From Adiantum capillus-veneris (taxonomy: Eukaryota > Streptophyta > Polypodiopsida > Polypodiales > Pteridaceae), in contig CM043964.1 in assembly GCA_014529385.2 (NCBI GenBank), positions 3,555,997 through 3,619,996 of the forward strand: a stretch of 64,000 nt of DNA, written 5' to 3'. A program made the translations under genes and the position numbers. The notes beneath the pieces are model-generated. The model searched no databases and was not told the DNA's origin. It was given only the letters and a program-made list of their open reading frames with translations. This document shows, piece after piece, positions 1 through 10,101 of the stretch (the first letter of the stretch is position 1; the number at the start of each line of letters is the position of its first letter).

Positions 1-35
1 GACGACATCATTCCAAAAGGTATGATCTACCCAAG

Positions 36-136
36 GAAGGGGGGAGTGTTTGCTGACATCCGTCATTCACTTGCTTCCCTCTCAACCTTCCTCCCTGACC
101 TCTCAATCTCCAATCTTAGGGAATGTATATATAAAG
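36..136 (+). promoter_or_regulatory. Upstream purine tract, TGTT junction and TATA-like box
   Basis: A purine run (AGGAAGGGGGGAG, 34-46) is followed by TGTTTGCTGACATCC from 47 and a TATA-like TATATATAAAG at 126-136. The tract and its preceding ATCTAC closely resemble the tract at 2006-2018 that precedes the element X LTR. It may be an internal second polypurine tract, or the start of another LTR that carries a promoter for the ORF at 243. No second copy of this LTR was found. Confidence 0.35.
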
Positions 137-242
137 CCTTATACTCAGAAAAACAAGATAAAAAAGTAAAAGAGCAAGAGCCATAACACAAAAAAAAAAA
201 AAAAAATTGCACTCTAACCATCATCTATTTGCGTCTACAGAT

Positions 243-665
243 ATGGCTAGTACGCTAGAGTCATCCACTCCTGCCTTGGGTGAGAGGTACCCTCGTTACT
301 TTTCACAAATGTTTCACATGGTCTTTCCAGTGCTTGCATGTGAATGGGATTTGATAGGTACGCTAGCATGTGAGAGGAATTTTGAGGAGTTAGAACGGTT
401 GATACGTCTCTTGACCACGTCTGATCCATACTTAGTAGAGAGCGTTTCTCCCATTGCACAAGCCTACCCTTTTGACCAAGATGACTATAGGAGTCTAGTA
501 ACCTTCTTAGTAAACATGGGCACCTATGATGAAGAAGAAAATTTACATGACTACACGGATGGCACATATGGTCTCATGGATGATGACTTTGTTTATCTCG
601 ACGACGAGGATAGGGGTTTAGCCTTAGGGTTTCCCCCCAACCTTTACAATATCCTATTCCCTTGA
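243..665 (+). CDS. Hypothetical protein, 140 aa, internal to element X
   Basis: I do not recognise this protein. The first ATG of the frame is at 243 in a good plant context (A at -3, G at +4, gatATGGct); the frame is open upstream to 207 but without an ATG. The product is soluble, with no signal peptide or membrane segment. It has a helical middle (residues about 30-75) and a very acidic C-terminal third ending in a DDDFVYLDDEDRG stretch. A TATA-like box lies about 110 bases upstream, followed by an A-run at 189-206. Downstream at 710-900 the sequence still reads protein-like but holds an in-frame stop. It could be an extra ORF of the retroelement, or a captured or degraded host exon. It is a single unbroken ORF with no homologue elsewhere in the window. 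Confidence 0.4.
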   Translation: MASTLESSTPALGERYPRYFSQMFHMVFPVLACEWDLIGTLACERNFEELERLIRLLTTSDPYLVESVSPIAQAYPFDQDDYRSLVTFLVNMGTYDEEENLHDYTDGTYGLMDDDFVYLDDEDRGLALGFPPNLYNILFP

Positions 666-2005
666 CTCTTTAGGGGGAGTGCAAATACCTTATGTTTTTT
701 GTTGTGTTCAGTAAGTGTTGGTACCTTTTCCCACTAATGTGCCTCCTGGAGGTATTCCTTTTGTTTCCTAGTGTGTACAGGAGCGTGTTGCTATTGATAG
801 GATTTGGACCTTCATGGAACCTTTCTCTCGTTCACACTTCAAATCAAGCGCGACCATCAACACAAACAGGTGTTTTATGTCCATTAGCATTGCCCTTATC
901 TTTTTGCATCCATGTTGGTCTGCTTTGATTGTGATTGGTAGCATAATATTCAGCGCATTTGCTTAGTATCAAACATTTAATTCAATGTAATGTTTTGTCA
1001 TAATCACTTGTCTAGGTTTAAAAATCAAGCAGTCCGACTAAGCTAGTTTGACCAAGCTAGGTATTAGAAATCTTCTCTTAATACCATGGGGAATGCCTTC
1101 CTAATAAGCAATGGTTACTTAGGTTCTTAATCCGATTTAGGCAGCATTGTGTGAAATGTACTAGGGCTTTCTAGTGGGCTTAACCCTATTGACCTTTAGC
1201 TTAAGTATTATAAAGGGAGTTTACTAATGAGATGAGCCTGGGGAGGGTAACAGTGTTATATGACCCCCCAAAGTTACAAAATTAAAATGCTGAAAATGAA
1301 CAAACAAAAAATCAAAGTGCCACAATGTAAAATTTTAAGCTGGAAGAGAAATCCCTGCTTAAATTGGTACTTCACTCACATGTATCGCCTATGGTACTAG
1401 AGCCCTAGAGGTTCCCAGTGTGGGCGCTTTTCCTTGAAAAGCAAAAAACCCAAGGCATACAAAATAAGCACACACATCAAAATTGAATCAATGTGAAAAG
1501 ACTTTGGGGGGTCAAAGAAAAGGTAATCAGTCAGGCGATGATTTCATGAGAAATTCCTTTTATCGTAGCTTAACTTCAAGGTCTTCTAGGTATAGCCTCT
1601 AGTCAGCCCTCGAACATCAAATACTTGGCTCTCGCGATTAAACAACTTAATTGACCAGAAAAAATTGAGAAGTTACCCATGGTATTAATAGTCGAGCTCT
1701 AGTGCCTTTTGACCGTTAAATTAGCGACCCCGGACTTGTTTAATTTTTTACCTTTACATCTGTTTCTGCATTTGATTATATTGCAATTTAATGTTTATTG
1801 CTGACAAATTGTCTAAAATTCTATTACCAATCAATTTGTCTGTCTATTGCATATGATTTTTAATTGTATATGAGAATGCAATTACTGTGGCAATGTTGTT
1901 TGATTTTGCAGTGATTGAAGAAGGCTACGCACATCCATGTCGACTGCTCTTCCATCTCGACGAACGAGCTTCAACTGGATAGCTTCCGAGGACGGAATCT
2001 ACATC
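666..2005. other. Non-coding interior of element X
   Basis: No credible ORF is present. There is AT-rich sequence at 1740-1910 ending in a pyrimidine-rich TTTGATTTTGCAG (1899-1911) that looks like a 3' splice site. It is followed by a short open stretch to 2018. Confidence 0.3.
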
Positions 2006-2018
2006 AGGAAGGGGGGCA
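2006..2018 (+). other. Polypurine tract of element X
   Basis: AGGAAGGGGGGCA lies directly before the TG that starts the LTR block, the expected place for the plus-strand DNA primer of an LTR retrotransposon. Confidence 0.55.
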
Positions 2019-2634
<616 letters not shown>

Positions 2635-2960
2635 AAGATGATAACATCATCAAAGAAGGCCTGAATAGCTTCTCCATCAAGCAGTTGAATGTGGCTGGTG
2701 CATTGGTCAAACAAAAAGGCATGAAAATGTATTCGTAAAGGCCAAACATAGTGCAAAATGCGGTCTTTACAATGTCTTGATCAACTATCCTTATTTGATG
2801 GTAGCCACTTTTTAGGTCAAGTCTACTAAAGTAGGTCAACCCTTGTAGCTTATCAAATAGGTCTTCTACCCGTGGAACGGGAAATCTATTCTTGATAGTG
2901 ATCCTGTTCAGTGCTCTATAGTCGACACACATACGATATTTGCCGTCTTTCCTTTGCACT
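2635..2960 (-). pseudogene. G2 reverse transcriptase fragment, left part
   Basis: Minus-strand translation gives the central RT palm, including the VDYRALNR and LKSGYHQIRIVDQD motifs and the MPFCLTNAPATF stretch. The sequence matches the RT of G1. About 20 bases are missing near 2660, just before the catalytic FFDDI motif. The fragment stops at 2635 where the element X LTR begins. It continues at 11692, on the other side of G1. Confidence 0.85.
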
Positions 2961-4528
2961 TGTAACATTTAATGGCCTAAAATCTTATGTGTAGCGGAAA
3001 TTAGCATGAACATAGTGGGCATCTCATTAGAATAGATTCCTAATGAGAATTACAAGAGTGCTTGGGTGGAGAGAGCAACAAAAAGCATAACACCTAGTTA
3101 GATAGCATCGACAATACTTTCAAAAGAGAGAGATATTAAGCTATTGACAACAGTTGAGGAACGGATTTGCATGGAGCCGGTCCCCCCTCCAAAAGGCTTT
3201 GTATTATGGTTTCTCCCATCAAGAGAGACATTGTACAATACAATTCTTTGTGTTCCTTCAAGACTAGCTCGTGCAATGAAGATGGAAGCTTCATACACCA
3301 AGCAAAACACTTAATCAAACACAACTTGAATTATCCCCGTTCTCAGACCCAAGACCTCACACACCTTCGAAGATGGTGAGAGCTAGCAGGGTATGAGAGT
3401 AGATTGAGAGGAAAAAGAAGTATCTTACGAGAAAGAAGTACATCTCCTCACATAATCACTCATATTAGCATAGCTTAGCTTAGTAATTAGCTTGGTAGAG
3501 AAGATGAGCATGCATTGAAGCTTGGCTCTTGGTTGGATTTGCATCCGTATGCCAAGAGAGTGTTGATGTAGGCTTCTATCTCACAAGCTTGGAGTAGGTG
3601 ATGAGCTCTCCATTAAAGCTTGGGAGGAGATAGAGTATTTTCCCTTCACACATGGTCAAGTGTGAGAGTGTGTGTGTCAATGCCAAGCAAAAATCAGCCC
3701 CCCCTCTCTCTTGGGCGAGCCCTAGCTGCTAAATAAGTCTGGCCTTTGCCTCATTGGACCTCCCCAGGTCAAGCCAATAGGGATTAAACAGCATAAGTGA
3801 TAGCCTTTAGACATGTGTCCCCCTTTCCCCTTTTGTGAGAGCTTGAGGTAATTAAATAATTAAACTAAACTCTCATTGGACCCCTTTGCCTCCTGGCCAA
3901 TAGGAATCAGGCAAGCCATGGGGCTCCTGAATGCTCATTGGACCCCTTGGGAGACTGCCCAATAGTCTTCTAGGACACTTAATTCTTATTGGTTTCTTTT
4001 ATTAAATGTTTTTAAATTAATTAAACTAGATTTACTCTAGCCTAATTCTCATTGGTCCACTTCAAGGGTCTTCCAATAGGAATTGGGCATACCTTGTGGG
4101 CATCTGGCCTAGGGAGCTGACATGTGTCCCTCATTCCCTTTGTGTAAAGGGAGCCTGTGTGTGTGTGTGTGGCTTTCTCTCTCATCCCCTAGCTTTGGGG
4201 CTCGCCCCCTCCCATGTAGGGATGTAGAAAGACTTTTTGGGCACACACTAAGCATCCAATTTTCCCTAAGGTTGACCTTTGGACACAACCTTTGAATTTT
4301 GGAACCTTAGCATTTTGGAAGTCTTAATGGGCTGAACCTTAGGGTCTTTTTAGCCCGTTGTTTCACATGGCTCTTTTGCAGATGGCCCCCCCTTTGGATC
4401 CCTACTGTGGCCGGTCTGCTAACTTAACCAATATTCTAGCTTTTTCTCCCTTGGCACTTCCCCACATTAAATGATCAGTTTAATATGAGAAAATCATTTA
4501 GGAGAATTAGATATTGATTATTATGACA
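2961..4528 (-). repeat. G1 3' LTR
   Basis: 1568 bp, TGTAACATTT...TTATGACA on the plus strand. It is nearly identical to 10102-11691 but lacks a 22-bp duplication near the CCCTTTGGATCCC stretch (4388-4405). Confidence 0.95.
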
Positions 4529-4545
4529 TTACCTCTCTCTTGAAA
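4529..4545 (-). other. G1 polypurine tract
   Basis: On the minus strand a CAAGAGAGAGGTAA-type purine tract immediately precedes the LTR start TGTCATAATA. Confidence 0.85.
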
Positions 4546-4885
4546 TCATAGTCGTCCTCGACTATGGTGTAGAGAAGATAAAGCATATGCATGAGTCCTT
4601 TTCTTAGCGGGTAGAGGATCCCTATGTTACCCTACGACATCATTCCATAATGGATGACTAGTCCATTTGGCGCTTGAGAGCCTGAGGCTGCCGCAAGCAT
4701 GTCTGCACATTAGTCCTATCAGTCTTCCATAGTAGAGTGACAAGCTCTACTTGGTGTTCGGGAGACGTCGTCTCCGCAAACTTGATCTAAGTATGCATAC
4801 TACTTCATTTTTGTGCACAAATAAAGAAAAAGAGAGTCTTATAAGACAAAAATTTTTGTTCATTTTTAACATTTTGTACATTTGC
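4546..4885. other. G1 3' untranslated interior
   Basis: About 340 bp between the pol stop and the purine tract. No ORF. A homologous stretch lies at 31892-32232 in G3. Confidence 0.7.
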
Positions 4886-7804
4886 TTACTCTTGGGAAGC
4901 ATTGTAAGCATTGACAAGGTTTAGGTTATCCTTTAATTGTATGCCTTGCATCCATCTAGCATCTTCAAAAGGATAATTCTTAAACTTAATAAGATATCGT
5001 CGGATAGTCTTACCGCCTCTTAATACCTTGTCTTCATGTCGGAGAATGGACTCGGGCTGCAGCACCTCCTCGTGGTCCTCGATCTTCGGTGGGTCTTCAA
5101 TAGTTGGTTCTTGAGGTGGCTCTCCTTTGTAAGGCTTTAAGAGGCTCACATGAAAAGCATTGTGTATGAGCCAATGATTGGGCAACTTAAGTTGATAGGC
5201 CATCTCATTGATTGGCCTAAGAATCTGGAAGGGACCATAGTACCTTTTTGCTAGTTTAGCATAGTACTTTTGGTGGCCCGTAGGATTCTTGCCCGTCGTG
5301 TGCCTTAATCGAGCCTTGGGAAACTTTAACAAGACCCAATCGTTTTCTTTAAAGGCTTGGGCTCTTCTGTGCTTGTCAGCAGCAGCCTTTTGCCTTTGCT
5401 GTGAGATAGAGATAGCATCCTTAATCTTTTGGAAAGATTCTTGTAGGTCTCGGCTATACTCATCTGCAGCGAAGATCTTCTCATGTACCTTAAGTAGCAA
5501 GGGACTTTTTGATCTTCCCTCAATTACCTCGAAAGGTGCTTTTCCTGTAGAAGTATGTACAGTGTTATTGTAAGCATACTCTACTAAGGGTAAGTACTTC
5601 TCCCATTGGGATCTTTGATCTACTTCCGTTACATAGGCTTTTAGTAGATCGAGAATAGTTAGGTTAGCTATTTCACTTTGGCCATCAGTTTGTGGATGAT
5701 AGGCCGAAGAGAAGTTTAGCCTTGTTCCTAAATTCTCAAAGAGACCCTTCCAGAAATTACTGGTCATTCTAGGATCTCTATCCGACACTATGGACATTGG
5801 CAAGCCATGGTACTTGAAAATTTGTGAAATGAAGAGGGTTGCCATTTGATGGGCTTTGATAGTCTTTTTGACAGGTATAAAATGAGCTTGTTTACTGAAC
5901 CTGTCTACTATCGTCCATATTCCCGTATTCCCATGGATAGACTTAGGCAATCCAAAGATAAAATCCATGGATATGCTCTCCCACGGTGAATTAGGGATTG
6001 GCAAGGGTTGAAGCAATCCAAGTTGCTTCCCTCTATCAAATTTTGTCTTTTGACATACCACACATTTGGAAACATACTGATGTATGTTCACTTTCATGGT
6101 AGGCCAATAGAAATATGTTTCAATTCCCTTTAGGGTAGACTGAATCCCTCTATGCCCTGCATATGGGGGAGCATGAGATTCATACATTACTTTCTCACGT
6201 AGTGAGTTAGTAACGCATAGTCTATTGCCATAGAGAAGATAACCATCTTGTAAAGTAAATGGTTCTTCTTTCTTCCCTAATGCAAGGGATGAAATCACAT
6301 CTCTATAATCGGGATCAATAGCATACTCATCTATCATTGAAGATAGATCATTGTGAGTTGCTATGGAAACCGCATTCACTCTCGGTCGTCTTGAGAGTGC
6401 ATCGGCTACTTGATTATGCTTGCCAGCAATGTGAGCAATATGAAAATGAAATTGCGAAAGGAAATTTGCCCACCTCATTTGTTTGTCGGAGAGCTTGGTC
6501 TGCGTCATGAAGTACTTAAGACTTTGGTGATCCGTTCGCAGAATGAAAGGAGTCCCCAATAAATAGTGCTTCCATGAGTCTAAGGCATGTAGAACTGCAA
6601 GGAGTTCTTTTTCGTATATGCCTAGAGCTTGCTCAACAGGATCGAGCCTTCGACTCTCATAGCCTATGGCGTGCCCTTCTTGGAGTAGAACAGCCTCAAG
6701 GCAATCACCACAAGCATCACATTGGACCTCAAATGGTTTTGAGAGATCCGGTAGTGTAAGCACAGGTTGAGAGATAAGCTTTTCTTTAAGCTTTTCGAAA
6801 GCATTGTTCTCCTTAGCAGACCATGTATACCTAACATTTTTCTTTGTTAGGTCATGTAATGGTCCCGCAATTTGTGAGAACTTTTCTATGAAGCGTCTAT
6901 AGTATGCACACATACCTATAAAGCTTCTTAGTTCATGAAGATTCCTTGGTTTAGGCCATCCTTTTATTACCTCTAACTTGGATGGATCCATTTGGATTCC
7001 ATCTTGAGAGATAATGTGACCTAAATATTGAATCTCTTGCAAGAAAAATTCACTTTTCTTAACATAAAGTTTATTCTCTCTTAAAACTTGAAATATTACC
7101 TGGAGGTGTTGCTTGTGTTCCTCCAATGAATTAGAGTAGATGATAATATCATCAAAGAACACTCCAGTGAAGGTTCGATGAGGCCTGAACAGCTTCTCCA
7201 TCAAGCGGTTGAATGTGGCTGGTGCATTAGTCAAGCCAAAAGGCATGACAATGTATTCGTAAAGACCAAATGTAGTACGAAATGCGGTCTTTACAATGTC
7301 TTGATCAACTATCCTTATCTGATGATAGCCACTTTTTAGGTCAATCCTACTGAAGTAGGTCGATCCTTGTAGCTTATCAAATAGGTCTTCTACCCGTGGA
7401 ACGGGAAACCTATTCTTGATAGTGATCCTATTTAGTGCTCTATAGTCGACACACATACGATATGTGCCGTCTTTCTTTTGCACTAATAGCACAGGTGAGC
7501 AAAATGGAGATGAGCTAGGCCTAACCATGCCCTTCTCAACTAACTCATGCACTTGCCGCATAATCTCCTCTTGTTGAGCTTGAGAAACTCTATAAGGAGG
7601 TTTGTTAGGCGGTGAACTTCCTGGAAGAGGTTCAATTGCATGGTCGTCATTACCTCGTTTAGGAGGTAGCTCACAAGGGATGTCGTCAATAAAGACATCT
7701 TGAAACCCCTTGAGAAAATTGGATAACTCTAATTCCTTTTGGTTGCTTTTATTTTCTTTTGCTAAAGTATTAGGTTCATTTTGAGAATCTTTAACAAAAA
7801 TCAT
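4886..7804 (-). CDS. pol: G1 pol: RT, RNase H, integrase with chromodomain
   Basis: The open frame is 974 codons from a GTG; the first ATG is two codons later. Residues 90-300 are RT with LVQKKDGTYRMC, the MPFGLTNAPATF motif and the catalytic pair D220-D221 (FFDDII, a variant of YxDD). RNase H follows with acidic residues D365, E402, D427 and D470. Integrase has the zinc finger H546, H553, C583, C586 and catalytic D616, D677 and E713 with 35 residues between the last two. A GPF module lies near 858 and a chromodomain at about 917-970 (SILRHEDKVL, RYLIKFKNYP), which typically steers integration to chromatin. All catalytic residues are present. It is separated from gag by a frame-shifting deletion in protease, so it would not be made as one gag-pol polyprotein. 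Confidence 0.93.
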   Translation of the reverse strand: MIFVKDSQNEPNTLAKENKSNQKELELSNFLKGFQDVFIDDIPCELPPKRGNDDHAIEPLPGSSPPNKPPYRVSQAQQEEIMRQVHELVEKGMVRPSSSPFCSPVLLVQKKDGTYRMCVDYRALNRITIKNRFPVPRVEDLFDKLQGSTYFSRIDLKSGYHQIRIVDQDIVKTAFRTTFGLYEYIVMPFGLTNAPATFNRLMEKLFRPHRTFTGVFFDDIIIYSNSLEEHKQHLQVIFQVLRENKLYVKKSEFFLQEIQYLGHIISQDGIQMDPSKLEVIKGWPKPRNLHELRSFIGMCAYYRRFIEKFSQIAGPLHDLTKKNVRYTWSAKENNAFEKLKEKLISQPVLTLPDLSKPFEVQCDACGDCLEAVLLQEGHAIGYESRRLDPVEQALGIYEKELLAVLHALDSWKHYLLGTPFILRTDHQSLKYFMTQTKLSDKQMRWANFLSQFHFHIAHIAGKHNQVADALSRRPRVNAVSIATHNDLSSMIDEYAIDPDYRDVISSLALGKKEEPFTLQDGYLLYGNRLCVTNSLREKVMYESHAPPYAGHRGIQSTLKGIETYFYWPTMKVNIHQYVSKCVVCQKTKFDRGKQLGLLQPLPIPNSPWESISMDFIFGLPKSIHGNTGIWTIVDRFSKQAHFIPVKKTIKAHQMATLFISQIFKYHGLPMSIVSDRDPRMTSNFWKGLFENLGTRLNFSSAYHPQTDGQSEIANLTILDLLKAYVTEVDQRSQWEKYLPLVEYAYNNTVHTSTGKAPFEVIEGRSKSPLLLKVHEKIFAADEYSRDLQESFQKIKDAISISQQRQKAAADKHRRAQAFKENDWVLLKFPKARLRHTTGKNPTGHQKYYAKLAKRYYGPFQILRPINEMAYQLKLPNHWLIHNAFHVSLLKPYKGEPPQEPTIEDPPKIEDHEEVLQPESILRHEDKVLRGGKTIRRYLIKFKNYPFEDARWMQGIQLKDNLNLVNAYNASQE

Positions 7805-7824
7805 GTACACGGAAATAGAGCTCT

Positions 7825-9684
7825 TTATTGACTTGTTTTTACATCCTCATGCTTGAGAGGAGAGATAAAGAAGTCCTCTTTGTCCACATAGCCTTGGACA
7901 TGAAGCCTCAATTTCCCGATTAAGGGAGTGACTGAAGCTTCTTGCCCCTTGAAGGCACTGTCTGCGGGTAGGATATCTCCCATCTCGTAGGATTGTATGC
8001 CTAGCTTGGTGGCTAACTCCATAGATATGAAATTGTGAGTAGAACCAGGGTCAAAGAGGATAAAAGCATCATGTTCTCTTACCTTTCCCCAAGCATGGCA
8101 TAGAGGAGATCCTTTGTGGTGAGTTTGGTGAATCTCCTCCTCTTGGATTTCAACCAAAGAAGCTCTAGGAGGATCTTGGCGGTTGTTCTTTTGGGGACAA
8201 GCGCGATACGCATGCCCTTGTTCGCCGCACTTGAAACACCGGTTATCTTTACGATAACGCTCAAGCTCTTCAGGAGAGAGTTTATTCTTTCCTTTGTAAA
8301 CTCCCTTCTCTTTAGCTTTGTTGGAATTGCCCTTAGGAGACTTTTGGACATTGTCCTTCCCCTTAGGCTCATTGGAACCCTTGTTTTCCGGGGGCTTATT
8401 ATTTCTTTTACCCCCCGTTTGGAAATTGATTTGCGAGGCCACCATAGTATGGTGTATTACCGCCGATATGGTACGTGGCCTTTGGGAGTTGACATACTCC
8501 GCCATTTCTTCGGTTAAGCCCGCACAAAATTGTTGCTTTTGCTCTCCAAAATCCAACTTTTTGAAGACAGTGGCTTTGAGTTGTAGGTCCCAAAACTTGT
8601 CTACATATTTGTGGATGGATTCATTGGGAGAGAGCTTTAAGCTTCGCCATTCGGTGAGTACTTTGTCTTTGGCATCGGTGGCCAAAAACTGCTTCATAAT
8701 GGAAGCTCTTAAAGCCTTCCATGTTCGTGGAGCTTCACCGTTGGCTCGTAGGCTAGACCACCATTGTCTGGCGGACTTTTGAAAGTGCATAGCTACATGG
8801 CGTAGCTTAGAGGACTCTGTGAAGCCCTCATCTCCAAACGCCGCATCGAATTGCTGGATAAAGGCCAAAACTTTGTCTGTAGCACCGAAGGTGCCATCAT
8901 AGGTAAGGAAAGAGATGCTCTTCCCTCCCTCTTTGAATTTCTTCAGTTTGGACGACCTCTTCCATGCGGCATAGGATTTCCTATGGCCTCTTCTTTTTGA
9001 TGGTTCAAAAGTTGCACCATCACTTTCTTCAGAAGATGAAGAATTTGAAGAAGGTGGAGAAGAGGGTGACCTCTTTCTCGCCTTTTTCTTGTCTTGATCT
9101 TTGTCGTCTTCACCATAGCTTTCATAAGAGGAAGAGGATGAAGAAGATGGAGAAGAGGGTGTCCTCTTTCTCGCCTTTTTCTTCTCTTGCTTTTTATCAT
9201 CCCTCTTTGAATTATGGCGTGGAGAAGAGTGTGATGGTCTTCTCCGCTTTGGTGGTGATGGAGAGCGTTTAGCCCGCCGTCTTCGTGGAGCCATCTCCGC
9301 CGAGGTGGCGGGAGACTCGCTTCTTTCTCGTTCCTTCGGTGGAGGCTCTTGAGTTCTCCTTTGGGAAGGAGATGCATCATCAAGAAGTAAGTTCTTGAGC
9401 CCTTCATATGGATTCTCTTCTTCTTCCCGAATCGGAGAGAGACCTCTTTTGGTAGTCTCACTAGGAGGCTTCCTAGGTGTTCTCTCGTCATGGTGATGAG
9501 CTTGGAGAATCCCGTGAGCACGGAGCTGCCGTTGCACTTCACTTTGGAGAGATGGATTGCCCATGGCTTGTTGAAGCCTAGAAACAAGATAGTTAACAAG
9601 CATTGAAGCATCATTAGTAGCTTGCTCATGAGCAAAATCAAAGTTATCAACATTAATTTCACTCTCTTTAATATTGTCAGCCAT
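7825..9684 (-). CDS. gag: G1 gag with truncated aspartic protease
   Basis: 619 codons from ATG at 9684. The N-terminal half carries an arginine/serine-rich basic region (about 130-230), including two copies of a KKARKR-PSSP-serine run-acidic block. The capsid-like core follows (about 255-425), then a CCHC zinc knuckle C483-x2-C-x4-H-x4-C496. A retropepsin start follows with FDPGSTHNF (D545), a DPG variant of the DSG/DTG active site. Compared with G3, about 150 bp (near 49 codons) of protease is missing at about 7837 and the frame is shifted. The protein therefore ends after a few foreign residues at 7825. The protease lacks its C-terminal half and should be inactive. A functional copy would supply processing in trans if G1 moved after the deletion. 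Confidence 0.9.
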   Translation of the reverse strand: MADNIKESEINVDNFDFAHEQATNDASMLVNYLVSRLQQAMGNPSLQSEVQRQLRAHGILQAHHHDERTPRKPPSETTKRGLSPIREEEENPYEGLKNLLLDDASPSQRRTQEPPPKERERSESPATSAEMAPRRRRAKRSPSPPKRRRPSHSSPRHNSKRDDKKQEKKKARKRTPSSPSSSSSSSYESYGEDDKDQDKKKARKRSPSSPPSSNSSSSEESDGATFEPSKRRGHRKSYAAWKRSSKLKKFKEGGKSISFLTYDGTFGATDKVLAFIQQFDAAFGDEGFTESSKLRHVAMHFQKSARQWWSSLRANGEAPRTWKALRASIMKQFLATDAKDKVLTEWRSLKLSPNESIHKYVDKFWDLQLKATVFKKLDFGEQKQQFCAGLTEEMAEYVNSQRPRTISAVIHHTMVASQINFQTGGKRNNKPPENKGSNEPKGKDNVQKSPKGNSNKAKEKGVYKGKNKLSPEELERYRKDNRCFKCGEQGHAYRACPQKNNRQDPPRASLVEIQEEEIHQTHHKGSPLCHAWGKVREHDAFILFDPGSTHNFISMELATKLGIQSYEMGDILPADSAFKGQEASVTPLIGKLRLHVQGYVDKEDFFISPLKHEDVKTSQ

Positions 9685-10086
9685 TCTAACAACTTTTAGG
9701 TGTAAACTTTTTAGGTGTACTTTGGCACTTCAAGCCCTAGTTGCTACTCCTCTTTACCCCTTTAGAAAAAGCACTCAAGCTACTGTACCCGCGGCTCGAA
9801 TACCATTAATTGCAAGGAATAGAAGAGAGGGTCTTTCGACACCAAGACAGCACCGGCTCCTGTCAAGCTTCTAATAGCTCAATAGTGGTTAAGCCGTAGG
9901 CAAGCCCCGTAGGACTCCACTATTAAGACCATAGCTCTCGACGGTGATGCCCCGTTAACTGCACAAAGGCAGGCGCACTGCAAGGCTGAAAAATCCCTAT
10001 TCTTCTTACTCACAGGCAATTAATAATACCAACCATTTGTAGCTAGCTTGAGGACCTCCCTTCTTGAGCAAGAAAAGAGAAACCTT
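9685..10086. other. G1 5' leader
   Basis: About 400 bp between primer site and gag. It has no conserved ORF on the coding strand and is homologous to the leaders at 29830-30230 and 36940-37346. Confidence 0.7.
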
Positions 10087-10100
10087 GAGCTCTGATACCA
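10087..10100 (-). other. G1 primer-binding site, initiator Met-tRNA
   Basis: The minus strand reads TGGTATCAGAGCTC one base after the LTR end, the standard plant initiator-tRNA complement. Confidence 0.93.
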
Positions 10101-10101
10101 A

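Noticed and set aside
692-928. Second gene in element X
   Set aside because: The frame lacks any motif, and a better-looking protein-like frame at 710-900 contains a stop; I treat it as non-coding.
8116-9272. Plus-strand ORFs across G1 gag
   Set aside because: They are antisense shadows of the gag frame.
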